A DNA stretch of 43,792 nt from assembly GCA_913041125.1 (NCBI GenBank), contig CAJWHM010000015.1, forward strand, positions 1-43,792. Reading direction: 5' to 3'. A program made the translations under genes and the position numbers. The DNA is from an uncultured Bacteroidota bacterium (GTDB lineage: Bacteria > Bacteroidota > Bacteroidia > Flavobacteriales > Flavobacteriaceae). Within the stretch, counting starts at the first letter, position 1. Each line of letters begins with the position of its first letter. Of the stretch, positions 24,625 through 33,800 are shown in pieces. Below the pieces are notes generated by a model, which ran no database searches, was not told the DNA's origin, and was given only the letters and a program-made list of their open reading frames with translations.

Positions 24625-26841
24625 TTGCTGGTGCGTCGAAATCGCTTTATTTTTTACATAATAATTTTTCTAACGTTCTCTTTCACCCATGCACAACTGG
24701 ATTCTAAAAACTACTTGGTTAGAACAATTAATTCAGAAATAAATATTGATGGAATTGGTGATGAAATTGAGTGGAGTAAAAGCAAATGGGGATCTAATTT
24801 CTGGATGTGGAGGCCTACTGATAGCTTGCAAGCAAAAAAACAAACCCGATTCAAACTTATAAGAAATGATAAATATTTATTCATATTAATAGAATCGGAT
24901 ACGGACGGAAAAAATTTTAATACTCCTAACTTAAAAAGAGACTTCAGTACTTATCCAACAGACTACCTAACACTTCTGTTTGATACTTTTAATGATGGTA
25001 CAAATGCATTTTCATTTGCAACAAATCCAATTGGATTAAAAGCTGACGGGCTTATTTCTGGAGGAAATCAAAATTATCGTACCGATAGAAATTATGCATG
25101 GGATACTAAATGGAACGTAGCAACTCAAATAAATGAAAATAGCTTTATTGCAGAAATTCGTATACCTTTCAGCTCATTTTTCTATGATAATTCACAACAA
25201 TTTTGGAGGTTTAATATATATAGAGGAAATACACAAATTAATGAATCAAGTACTTGGATCAAAATACCACAAAACCAATTAATTGGAAATTTAGCTTTTA
25301 TGGGAAAAATGGTTTTTGAAACACCACTTGAAAAAGGGAAAAATCCAATTTCATTGATACCATATTTAAGCAGTGCTGCTCAAAATGATTTTATATACTC
25401 TACATCTAAATCAAATATTTCTTTAGGTGGTGATGCAAAAATTCCAATTGGGAATGCATTAAATTTGGACTTAACATTTAATCCCGATTTTTCCCAGGTT
25501 GAAGTTGATGACCAAGTAGTTAACTTGACTAGATTTGCTATTTCACTACCTGAAAAGAGACAATTTTTCACCCAAAATGATGATCTTTTCAAGGATTTTG
25601 GTGAAAATAGAGATGTAATTCCCTTTTTCTCAAGAAGAATTGGTGTTGCTCAAGATCTAGATGGTAATACTATAGAAAATAAAATTATGGCTGGTGCAAG
25701 ATTAAGCGGAAAATTAAATTCAAATCTAAGGCTTGGTTTTTTAAATATGTTAACTGAATCGGATGTAAATAATCAAATAGCTTCAAACTTAAATACAGTT
25801 TTTACTCTAAGACAAAAAGTATTTGATCGTTCTAACATAAGCTTCTTTTTGATTGATAGAAGAACAATAGGAGAGTATGATTTTATCAATAAACAGGATA
25901 AAAAAAACAGTGTTTCTGGAGTTGAATACAATTTGGCTTCACCCGACAGTAAATGGGTTGGACGTGCTTTTTATCATAAATCTTTTACAGAAGGGCTTGA
26001 AGGGGATGATCAAATTGTTGGAATGAGAATACAACGTAATACTTTAAGAAATAGAATATCTACTGGATTTATCCATGGAGGTGAGGACTTTAGGTCAGAT
26101 TTAGGTTTTTTTAGAAGAACAGGTTTTATGAAAATTACCCCTGAATATACCTATCGAATATATCCTAAAAATCCTAACGTAAATAATTATAGCTTTACCC
26201 AAAGAGGTTTCTTTGTTTATGATACTAGTAGAAATTATTTAATGACTGACAGAGTATATAAAACTACAATAAGAAAAAGCTTCCTTAACAGTAGTAGTTT
26301 ATCATTTGAATATAATAATCGCTATGTTTATTTAACTTCAAATTTTGATCCTACTCGTACCCCTGATGGAACAAAACTTCCTTCGAATATAGGTTATAGA
26401 TACGATGATGCAGAATTCTCGTATAGATCAGATCAGAGAAAGCGATTAAATTTTGATTCAAAAATTTCATATGGGACATTCTATAATGGCACAAAATTTA
26501 CACTTGAAAATGAAATTAAGTGGAGAAAACAACCAATTTTAAATGCGAGTATGATAATTAATTTTAACTCTATAGTTCTTCCAAATCCTTACCCATCAAA
26601 AAATATATGGCTTATAAGTCCTAAAATTGATTTTACATTTACTAAAACTTTAACATGGATCACATTTGTTCAATATAATTCTCAAGGAGAAAATCTAGGT
26701 ATTAATTCTAGAATGCAGTGGAGGTTTTCACCACTTTCAGATTTATTTTTAGTTTATAATGATAATTATATTTCTACTGATAATTTTTCACCTAGAAATC
26801 GTAGTTTTAATCTTAAATTAACTTATTGGTTAAATATTTAA
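24625..26841 (+). CDS. DUF5916 outer-membrane-type protein with N-terminal CBM9-like domain
   Basis: A large exported protein of a family common in Bacteroidota and often annotated as carbohydrate-binding family 9 domain-containing. A signal peptide (RRNRFIFYIIIFLTFSFTHAQ) is followed by a CBM9-like beta-sandwich (about 30-230: INIDGIGDEIEWSKS, TNPIGLKADGLIS). The DUF5916 region comes next, with LDLTFNPDFSQVEVDDQVVNLTRFA and PEKRQFFTQNDDLF as hallmarks; alternating beta strands to the aromatic C-terminus suggest an outer-membrane beta-barrel. There is no ATG: the open frame begins at 24577 and the only usable starts are TTG 24625 or GTG 24631. The GTG gives the neatest signal peptide. A DUF4369 lipoprotein gene follows by two nt. 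Function is unknown. Confidence 0.9.
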   Translation: MLVRRNRFIFYIIIFLTFSFTHAQLDSKNYLVRTINSEINIDGIGDEIEWSKSKWGSNFWMWRPTDSLQAKKQTRFKLIRNDKYLFILIESDTDGKNFNTPNLKRDFSTYPTDYLTLLFDTFNDGTNAFSFATNPIGLKADGLISGGNQNYRTDRNYAWDTKWNVATQINENSFIAEIRIPFSSFFYDNSQQFWRFNIYRGNTQINESSTWIKIPQNQLIGNLAFMGKMVFETPLEKGKNPISLIPYLSSAAQNDFIYSTSKSNISLGGDAKIPIGNALNLDLTFNPDFSQVEVDDQVVNLTRFAISLPEKRQFFTQNDDLFKDFGENRDVIPFFSRRIGVAQDLDGNTIENKIMAGARLSGKLNSNLRLGFLNMLTESDVNNQIASNLNTVFTLRQKVFDRSNISFFLIDRRTIGEYDFINKQDKKNSVSGVEYNLASPDSKWVGRAFYHKSFTEGLEGDDQIVGMRIQRNTLRNRISTGFIHGGEDFRSDLGFFRRTGFMKITPEYTYRIYPKNPNVNNYSFTQRGFFVYDTSRNYLMTDRVYKTTIRKSFLNSSSLSFEYNNRYVYLTSNFDPTRTPDGTKLPSNIGYRYDDAEFSYRSDQRKRLNFDSKISYGTFYNGTKFTLENEIKWRKQPILNASMIINFNSIVLPNPYPSKNIWLISPKIDFTFTKTLTWITFVQYNSQGENLGINSRMQWRFSPLSDLFLVYNDNYISTDNFSPRNRSFNLKLTYWLNI

Positions 26842-26843
26842 AA

Positions 26844-27581
26844 ATGACAAGTTTTAAGTTTGTAACTATACTTTCAATTGTATTGATTTTTATTTTTTGT
26901 ACAAATAATAATGCTGAAAAAAATTTAAAAAACACAATGATTGTAAAGGGCACAATTAAAGGATTGAGAAAGGGAACACTTTTTCTACAAAAAATTAAAG
27001 ATACTAGTCTTATCAATATAGACTCAGTTACTATAAATGGAAAGCCATATTTTGAATTTAATACTCCAATTGAAACAGCAGAAATATTTTATCTTTATTT
27101 AGATAAGGAAGATGGTGATAGTTTAAATGATAGAATTTTATTTTTTGGAGAAAAAAACACAATTGAAATAAATACACTTTTGAATACTTTTGAAAGTAGT
27201 GCTAAAATATCTGGTTCAAAAAATCAAGAACTACTTCAGGAATATCAAACCTTTAATAGAAAATTCAATGATCAAAATCTTGAGTTAATGAAAAGTAAAT
27301 TTTTAGCCAAAGCTAATGGAAAAAACAAAATTATTGATTCACTTCAAATTAAAATTGATAACCTTTTGAAAAGAAGATATTTGTATACTATTAATTTTGC
27401 TGCTCAAAATGCTAATGAAAACGTAGCTCCATATTTAGCACTAACACAAGTTTTTGATGCGAATTTAGCATTGCTAGATTCTATTGCATTTAAAATGACC
27501 CAAGAGGTTAAAAGCTCTAAGTATGGAAAGGAATTTTTAATTTTTCTCGAAAAAAGAAGAAAAATTGAAATATCAAATTAA
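26844..27581 (+). CDS. DUF4369 domain lipoprotein
   Basis: A predicted envelope lipoprotein, 245 residues. A hydrophobic N-terminus (FKFVTILSIVLIFIFCTNN) ends in a cysteine that is the likely lipid site, though the lipobox is weak. Next is a DUF4369-like beta domain (about 33-130: VKGTIKGLRKGTLFLQKIKD, SVTINGKPYFEF), as found at the N-terminus of many Bacteroidota thioredoxin-like lipoproteins. The rest is helical and charged; no CxxC thioredoxin motif is present. I chose the ATG at 26844, two nt after the DUF5916 stop, over an upstream in-frame TTG. The pair are probably co-transcribed. The role is unknown. Confidence 0.85.
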   Translation: MTSFKFVTILSIVLIFIFCTNNNAEKNLKNTMIVKGTIKGLRKGTLFLQKIKDTSLINIDSVTINGKPYFEFNTPIETAEIFYLYLDKEDGDSLNDRILFFGEKNTIEINTLLNTFESSAKISGSKNQELLQEYQTFNRKFNDQNLELMKSKFLAKANGKNKIIDSLQIKIDNLLKRRYLYTINFAAQNANENVAPYLALTQVFDANLALLDSIAFKMTQEVKSSKYGKEFLIFLEKRRKIEISN

Positions 27582-27844
27582 AGTGCTGCGGATTTCTTCA
27601 GTAATAATGACATAATCTTTTGGCGTTCTTTTTCAATAGTTTTAAATTGTTCCTTCTTGTTATTTCCTTTTACAGAATTAATTTTCACAATTAAATCATC
27701 AAAAGCATTAATTGCTTCGTCAATTAATTTTTCACTTTTAACTAGATCTCCTTTTGGATTTGATAATTCCCATAAATATATTTCTTCAATCAAATCACCA
27801 ATGTCATTGTTAATCTCTTTTTTTAATAATCTAATACTTGGCAT
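27578..27844 (-). CDS. Conserved hypothetical small helical protein
   Basis: An 88-residue protein with no domain I can name. It starts MPSIRLLKKEINNDIGDLIEEIYLW and is predicted to be almost wholly alpha-helical, with many Lys and Glu and heptad-like leucine/isoleucine spacing, so a coiled coil is likely. I recall similar small proteins in other Flavobacteriia with the same IRxLKKxIN opening, which supports it being real. It has no signal peptide. Its last four bases overlap the convergent DUF4369 gene. The queD-like gene lies 66 nt upstream on the same strand. Confidence 0.78.
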   Translation of the reverse strand: MPSIRLLKKEINNDIGDLIEEIYLWELSNPKGDLVKSEKLIDEAINAFDDLIVKINSVKGNNKKEQFKTIEKERQKIMSLLLKKSAAL

Positions 27845-27910
27845 GGTTTATTATATGTTATTTCAATATATATATTTTTTTTTTAGATTGAAGGAAGAAA
27901 TTTCTTTTTA

Positions 27911-28318
27911 TTAACCAGAGTAACTAACAAAGTTTCTAGGTGTTTCGTAAAGTGTTATAGAAAGTTGGTGTTCAGAATTTAAATTAGGCCTTAAAGCATT
28001 AAATATAAAGACTACAATATTTTCAGCAGTAGGAATTTTATTATAAAATTCAGGAACCTCTTGATTAAGGTTTTTATGGTCTAATTTATCCTCAACTTCT
28101 AATTTTATAAGATTTTTTAAATTTTTCATATCCATAACGTAACCTGTTTCAGGATCAATATTGCCAGTTACATGAACAATTAATTCATAATTGTGACCAT
28201 GAAAATGAGGATTAGAACACTTCCCGAAAACTGAATTATTTTTTTCATCTGACCAATCTTTTCTATATAATCGGTGAGCAGCATTAAAATGTGCTTTTCT
28301 ACTTACTGTTACTTTCAT
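27911..28318 (-). CDS. 6-pyruvoyl-tetrahydropterin synthase / 6-carboxytetrahydropterin synthase (QueD) family
   Basis: A pterin synthase that acts on dihydroneopterin triphosphate. Zinc ligands are His15, His40 and His42; the catalytic Cys34 lies in GKCSNPHFHGHNY and the Asp80-His81 pair in LDHKNL; the conserved Glu is in YETPRN. The spacing is Cys-x5-HGH, as in animal PTPS, whereas QueD has Cys-x3-HGH. Other stretches (AHRLY, FGKCSNP, IDPETGYVMDM, PTAEN) also resemble the animal enzyme. It could therefore make 6-pyruvoyl-tetrahydropterin for a tetrahydrobiopterin-like cofactor, although automatic annotation would probably say QueD. It overlaps the idi stop by one base (TAATG), so the two are translationally coupled. 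Confidence 0.9.
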   Translation of the reverse strand: MKVTVSRKAHFNAAHRLYRKDWSDEKNNSVFGKCSNPHFHGHNYELIVHVTGNIDPETGYVMDMKNLKNLIKLEVEDKLDHKNLNQEVPEFYNKIPTAENIVVFIFNALRPNLNSEHQLSITLYETPRNFVSYSG

Positions 28319-28839
28319 TACAATGAATTAATTTTTTTTATGAATTGATCAAAAACAATTTTAAACCAAACAGTATACTCTTGAGGATTTATTTTTATGG
28401 ATTCTGAAATTTTTTTTATGTTCATCCATTTCCAATCAGCTACCTCTAAATTATTAATCTTTGGGGGTCCCTGATAATAACCTAAAAGAACATGATCTAA
28501 TTCATGCTCTGTTAATCCATTTTCAAATGGGGCTTGATAAATAAAATGAAATAACTCTGTTAAATCTGTTGTAAAACCCATCTCCTCTTCTAGTCTTCTC
28601 TTTCCAGCTTCAACATTTCCTTCTCCCTCTCTTTGGTGACTACAACAAGTGTTTGTCCATAAGCTAGGGGAATGATATTTATCATGTGCTCTTTGCTGTA
28701 ACATTAATTCTCCTCTTTCATTTAATATAAAAACGGAAAAAGCGCGATGAAGAATTGCTTTTTGATGGGCTTCCATCTTGGGCATTGTCCCAATTTGATT
28801 ATCAAGTTTATCTACTAAAATTACTCTGTCCTCTTTCAT
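28318..28839 (-). CDS. idi: Isopentenyl-diphosphate delta-isomerase, type I
   Basis: Interconverts IPP and DMAPP for isoprenoid synthesis. It is a Nudix-fold enzyme: the Nudix-like helix is GEGNVEAGKRRLEEEMG (about 72-88). The active-site cysteine is in WTNTCCSH (Cys66 by alignment) and the catalytic Glu is in TEHELDHVLLG (about 113). The histidine metal ligands are in AHQKAILHRA and SH. At 173 residues it is the usual bacterial type I form, and Tyr/Trp residues near the end fit. A strong promoter with both boxes lies just upstream. The next gene, a pterin synthase, overlaps by one base; a functional link between the two is not obvious. Confidence 0.96.
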   Translation of the reverse strand: MKEDRVILVDKLDNQIGTMPKMEAHQKAILHRAFSVFILNERGELMLQQRAHDKYHSPSLWTNTCCSHQREGEGNVEAGKRRLEEEMGFTTDLTELFHFIYQAPFENGLTEHELDHVLLGYYQGPPKINNLEVADWKWMNIKKISESIKINPQEYTVWFKIVFDQFIKKINSL

Positions 28840-28845
28840 TCATTT

Positions 28846-28875
28846 CAAATTTATTTATAATTTTTAAATAACCAA
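28846..28875 (-). promoter_or_regulatory. idi promoter (TTG, 19 nt, TAAATTTG)
   Basis: On the minus strand TTG (28873-28875), a 19-nt spacer and TAAATTTG (28846-28853) match both boxes of the Bacteroidota consensus. The -7 box ends only six nt before the idi ATG, so the mRNA should have almost no 5' leader. Confidence 0.65.
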
Positions 28876-28909
28876 CCAATAATGATTTCTCAACAGAAAT
28901 AATTTGAAT

Positions 28910-28917
28910 TATTTTTG
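28910..28917 (+). promoter_or_regulatory. Candidate prfC -7 element (TATTTTTG)
   Basis: TATTTTTG at 28910-28917 matches TAnnTTTG exactly, 14 nt before the prfC ATG, in the 92-nt gap shared with the divergent idi promoter. A -33 TTG is not evident. Confidence 0.45.
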
Positions 28918-28931
28918 TTAATAATTTAATA

Positions 28932-30515
28932 ATGAACATTTCAGAAGAAATAAAAAAACGAAGAACGTTTGGAATAATATCTCATCCAGATGCAGGTAAA
29001 ACTACACTTACTGAGAAGTTATTACTTTATGGTGGTGCTATACAAGAAGCTGGTGCTGTCAAATCAAATAAAATAAAAAAATCTGCCACTAGTGACTTTA
29101 TGGAAATTGAACGTCAAAGAGGAATTTCAGTTGCAACCTCAGTTATAGCCTTCACATATAAAAATAAAAAAATAAATATTCTTGATACTCCTGGACACAA
29201 AGATTTTGCTGAAGACACCTTTAGAACACTTACTGCTGTTGATAGTGTAATTGTTGTAATAGATGTTTCAAAGGGTGTAGAAGAACAAACAGAAAAACTT
29301 GTAGAAGTGTGTAGGATGCGAAATATTCCAATAATTGTTTTTATAAACAAACTTGATCGTGAAGGGAAAGATGCATTTGACTTACTTGATGAGGTTGAAA
29401 AAAAATTAGGCTTAAATGTAACTCCTTTGTCTATACCTATAGGTATGGGTTATGATTTTAGAGGTATTTATAATATTTGGAAACAAAATATCAAATTATT
29501 TAAAGATGAAAAAAAACAAATGATAGGAGAAAAAAAAATATTTAATTCGATAGAAGATCCTGTTTTCAAAAATATAATTGGTGACGAGAAACATAAAACA
29601 CTTATAGAAGAACTTGAATTAATTCAAGGTGTATATCCACATTTCAATAAACAGAAATTTTTAGAAAGTAAAATTCAGCCAGTTTTTTTTGGCTCAGCTT
29701 TAAATAATTTTGGAATTGAAGAACTTCTTGACTGTTTTATAGAAATCGCTCCTGAACCCTTACCAAAATTTACAAATGAAAGAACCGTAAAACCAGAGGA
29801 AAAAAAATTTACAGGATTTGTTTTTAAGATTCATGCCAATATGGATCCTAAACATCGTGACCGTTTAGCTTTCGTAAAAATAGTCTCTGGTAAATTTGAA
29901 CGAAATATCCCGTATCTTCATGTTCGGCAAGATAAAAAAATTAAATTTTCGTCGCCCAACGCTTTTTTTGCAGAAAAAAAAGAAATTATTGATGTTTCTT
30001 TCCCAGGTGATATAGTAGGACTTCATGATACTGGTAATTTTAAAATTGGTGATACTCTTACTAGTGGAGAAAAACTTCAATTCAAAGGGATTCCGAGTTT
30101 TTCACCGGAATACTTTCGCTACATTAACAATGAAGATCCAATGAAAGCTAAACAACTTTCTAAAGGGATTAATCAATTAATGGATGAAGGTGTAGCTCAA
30201 TTATTTAATATTAATTTTAATGGTAGAAAAGTTATTGGAACTGTAGGTGCACTACAATATGAAGTTATTCAATATAGATTACTCCATGAATATGGTGCAA
30301 AATGTTCTTTTGAAAATTTAAAAGTTCACAAAGCCTGTTGGATTGAGGGCGATGTAAAAAGTAATTCATACAAGGAGTTTATTAGGATAAAGCAAAAATT
30401 TTTGGCCAAGGACAAGGATGACAACTTAGTTTTTCTTGCCGATTCTGCTTTTTCTTTACAAATGACAATAGAAAAATATGACACTTTAAAATTTCATTTT
30501 ACATCAGAGTTTTAA
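28932..30515 (+). CDS. prfC: Peptide chain release factor 3
   Basis: A translational GTPase that recycles RF1 and RF2 from the ribosome after termination. The G motifs are clear: HPDAGKTTLTEK (G1, about 19-30), RGISVATS (G2), DTPGHKDFAEDT (G3) and NKLDREG (G4). Domain II and the RF3-specific C-terminal domain follow (GFVFKIHANMDPKHRDRLAFVK; GALQYEVIQYRL). The 527-residue length and the AVKSNKIKKSATSDFMEIE segment distinguish it from EF-G. The ATG at 28932 gives the canonical start. It converges on DUF3467; the 49-nt gap has no obvious terminator hairpin. Confidence 0.97.
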   Translation: MNISEEIKKRRTFGIISHPDAGKTTLTEKLLLYGGAIQEAGAVKSNKIKKSATSDFMEIERQRGISVATSVIAFTYKNKKINILDTPGHKDFAEDTFRTLTAVDSVIVVIDVSKGVEEQTEKLVEVCRMRNIPIIVFINKLDREGKDAFDLLDEVEKKLGLNVTPLSIPIGMGYDFRGIYNIWKQNIKLFKDEKKQMIGEKKIFNSIEDPVFKNIIGDEKHKTLIEELELIQGVYPHFNKQKFLESKIQPVFFGSALNNFGIEELLDCFIEIAPEPLPKFTNERTVKPEEKKFTGFVFKIHANMDPKHRDRLAFVKIVSGKFERNIPYLHVRQDKKIKFSSPNAFFAEKKEIIDVSFPGDIVGLHDTGNFKIGDTLTSGEKLQFKGIPSFSPEYFRYINNEDPMKAKQLSKGINQLMDEGVAQLFNINFNGRKVIGTVGALQYEVIQYRLLHEYGAKCSFENLKVHKACWIEGDVKSNSYKEFIRIKQKFLAKDKDDNLVFLADSAFSLQMTIEKYDTLKFHFTSEF

Positions 30516-30564
30516 AATAAAATCAAATGTTGAAAGATTTAATACTGTTTTATAAACTTAAAAA

Positions 30565-30879
30565 TTAAGCCTCGCCTGCAGGACCAAAATTTAAAGGAAT
30601 ATTAGGGGAGTCTTTAATTTTTATTTCACCGTTAGCATTTTCATATCTCATAATATTATCTTCAAGAGCTTTTTTGAATCGCTTTGCATGCTCTGGTGTC
30701 AAAATAACTCTTGACGTAACCTTAGCCTTTGGAGCTCCTGGCATGACGGTAATAAAATCAACAATAAATTCAGAATTCGAGTGATTAATTATTGCTAAGT
30801 TTGAATAAATCCCATTAGCAACAGATTCATCAATTGCAATATTTAATTGTTTTTGGTTATCATTTTTTTTTTCACTCAT
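30565..30879 (-). CDS. DUF3467 family protein
   Basis: A 104-residue protein of unknown function matching DUF3467: DESVANGIYSNLAIINHSNSEFIVDF and PGAPKAKVTSRVILTPEHAKRFKKAL are the family's conserved blocks. The end is AGEA. It follows rpoC by one base and closes the long minus-strand transcription/translation operon. In Bacteroidota a DUF3467 gene often follows rpoC, which suggests expression with RNA polymerase, but a direct role in transcription is not established. There is no signal peptide or membrane segment. Confidence 0.93.
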   Translation of the reverse strand: MSEKKNDNQKQLNIAIDESVANGIYSNLAIINHSNSEFIVDFITVMPGAPKAKVTSRVILTPEHAKRFKKALEDNIMRYENANGEIKIKDSPNIPLNFGPAGEA

Positions 30880-30880
30880 T

Positions 30881-33800
30881 TTAAAATGTTATTTCTTCCT
30901 CCTCTTTATCAATAAGTAAACTATTATATTCTTCCTTGGAACCAACAATCAAATTATTATAGTGTCTTAGACCTGTACCTGCAGGTATCTTATGTCCTAC
31001 TATAACATTTTCCTTTAAACCTTCTAAGAAATCTACTTTTCCATTAACAGCAGCTTCATTTAAAACTTTTGTTGTTTCTTGGAAAGAAGCAGCAGATATG
31101 AAGGACTTTGTCTGTAAGGAAGCACGTGTAATTCCTTGTAACTCAGGTTTTGCAGTGGCTGGTTCCGCTTCTCTTGCTATAACTATATTCTTATTTTCAC
31201 GTTTTAATAATGAGTTCTCGTCACGTAATTGTCTTGAAGATACAATTTGACCCAACTTCATGTTTTCTGAATCCCCAACTTCTTCTATTATTTTCATTCC
31301 ATATAAAGCATCGTTTTCCTTCATAAAATCATAACGAAATACTAATTGATTTTCAAGAAATATAGAATCACCTGGATCAAGAATACGAACTTTACGCATC
31401 ATTTGGCGAACTACAACCTCAAAGTGCTTATCATTTATTTTAACACCCTGAAGTCTATAAACTTCTTGAATTTCGTTAACAAGATATTGTTGAACTGCGG
31501 AAGGACCTTTTATATTTAAAATATCTTCAGGAGTAATTGATCCATCTGATAATTGCATTCCTGCCTTAACGAAGTCATTTTCCTGAACTAAAATCTGGTT
31601 AGAAAGCTTAACCAGATATTTTTTAATGTCACCAAACTTTGATTCAACAATAATTTCTCTATTACCTCGTTTTATTTTACCAAATGAAATGACGCCATCT
31701 ATTTCTGACACAACAGCTGGATTAGAAGGATTTCTTGCCTCAAATAACTCAGTAACTCTAGGTAACCCTCCGGTAATGTCTCCTGATTTAGCTGATTTTC
31801 GAGGAATTTTAACCAAAGTTTTTCCTTCCTCTATATTATCTCCATCATTTACAATAAGATGAGCTCCAACTGGTAAATTATATGAACGTAAAACGTTTCC
31901 TTTTTTATCTACAATAGATAAAGTTGGAATTATTTTTTTATTTCTAGATTCAGATATGACTTTTTCTTGAAAACCTGTTTGTTCATCAATTTCAACTTGG
32001 TAAGTAATTCCTTGTTCAATATTTTCAAATAAGATTTTTCCTGTAAATTCTGAAACTATAACCCCATTAAAAGGATCCCATTGACATATTGTTGTCCCTT
32101 TTTTTAATTTTTCACCACTTTTTACTTGAAGTGAAGAACCATAAGGTATATTTTTTGTACTGAGTACACTTTTTGTCTTAGAATCCAATATTTTTATTTC
32201 CGTAGTTCTTGAAATAACGATTTCTGCATCTTGACCATCAGTATCTTTTCCTTTAACTGTTTTTAAGTCCTCTATTTCAGCAATTCCATCGAATTTAGTA
32301 ATAAGCTTATTTTCCTCAGATATATTTCCTGCAACTCCACCTACATGAAATGTTCTCAAAGTTAACTGGGTGCCAGGTTCACCAATGGATTGAGCAGCAA
32401 TTACACCAACAGCCTCTCCACGTTGTACCATCTTTCCTGTTGCTAGATTTCTCCCATAACATTTTGCACATATACCTTGTTGAGCTTGACAAGTTAAAGG
32501 AGAGCGAACTTCAACTGAATTAATTGGAGTTTGTTCTATAAGAGCAATGTGCTCTTCTTTAATTTCACTACTTGCTTTAAGAATTATATCATTAGACCTT
32601 GGATCAACAATATTATTTAGGGCAACCCTACCAAGTATTCTTTCTCCAAGTGTTTCAACTATCTCTTCATTTTTCTTAAGCGCTTTTACCTCAACACCCC
32701 TCAAGGTTTCGCAATCTTCGATATTTACGATTACATCTTGAGAAACGTCATGAAGACGGCGTGTTAAATATCCTGCATCTGCTGTTTTTAATGCTGTGTC
32801 AGCAAGACCTTTTCTCGCTCCATGAGTCGATATGAAGTATTCTAAAATAGAAAGCCCTTCTTTAAAATTTGATAAAATTGGATTTTCAATAATTTCTCCT
32901 CCACCAACGTTTGATTTTTTTGGTTTTGCCATTAAACCCCTCATACCAGTTAACTGTCTAATTTGTTCTTTTGATCCTCTGGCTCCAGAATCTAACATCA
33001 TATAGACAGAATTAAATCCTTGTTGATCATCACTAATTCGTTTCATCGCAAGTTCTGTGAGTTTTGCATTTGTAGAAGTCCATATATCAATAACTTGATT
33101 ATATCTTTCATTGTTGGTAATTAAGCCCATATTATAATTACCAATAACATTATCAACTTGAACATTTGCTTCGTCAATCATTGTGACCTTCTCAGGTGGT
33201 ATAATTATATCACCTAAACTAAATGACAAACCTCCTTTGAATGCAAATCCATATCCCATAGCTTTTATCCTATCAAGAAATTCTGCCGTTTCAGGAACAC
33301 TTGTTACTTTAAGAATATCTCCAATAATTTCACGAAGATTTTTCTTTGTCAGTACCATATTAAAGAAACCTGCCTTTTCTGGAACAACTTCATTAAATAA
33401 AACTCTTCCGACAGTTGTATCAATAATTTTATATTCTAATTCACTTATTTCATTGAAAACTTTCGCTTTGATTTTAATCATTGCGTTAAGATCTACTCTT
33501 TTTTCGTTGTAAGCTATGTGAACCTCTTCCACTGAATAAAAAGTTAGTCCCTCTCCTTTAACCTTATTATTTTGTGTTGACTTTTTTGCCTTGGTCATGT
33601 AGTAAAGACCCAATACCATATCTTGCGATGGAACTGTTATTGGTGATCCATTTGCTGGATTTAATATACTGTGGGAGGCCAACATTAAAAGTTGGGCCTC
33701 AAGTATCGCTTCTGGACCAAGAGGCAGGTGAACAGCCATTTGATCACCGTCGAAATCCGCGTTAAATGCAGTACATACTAAAGGATGTAACTGTATTGCC

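Noticed and set aside
33183-33512. Plus-strand open frames opposite rpoC
   Set aside because: They are antisense shadows of strongly conserved polymerase sequence with no independent features.
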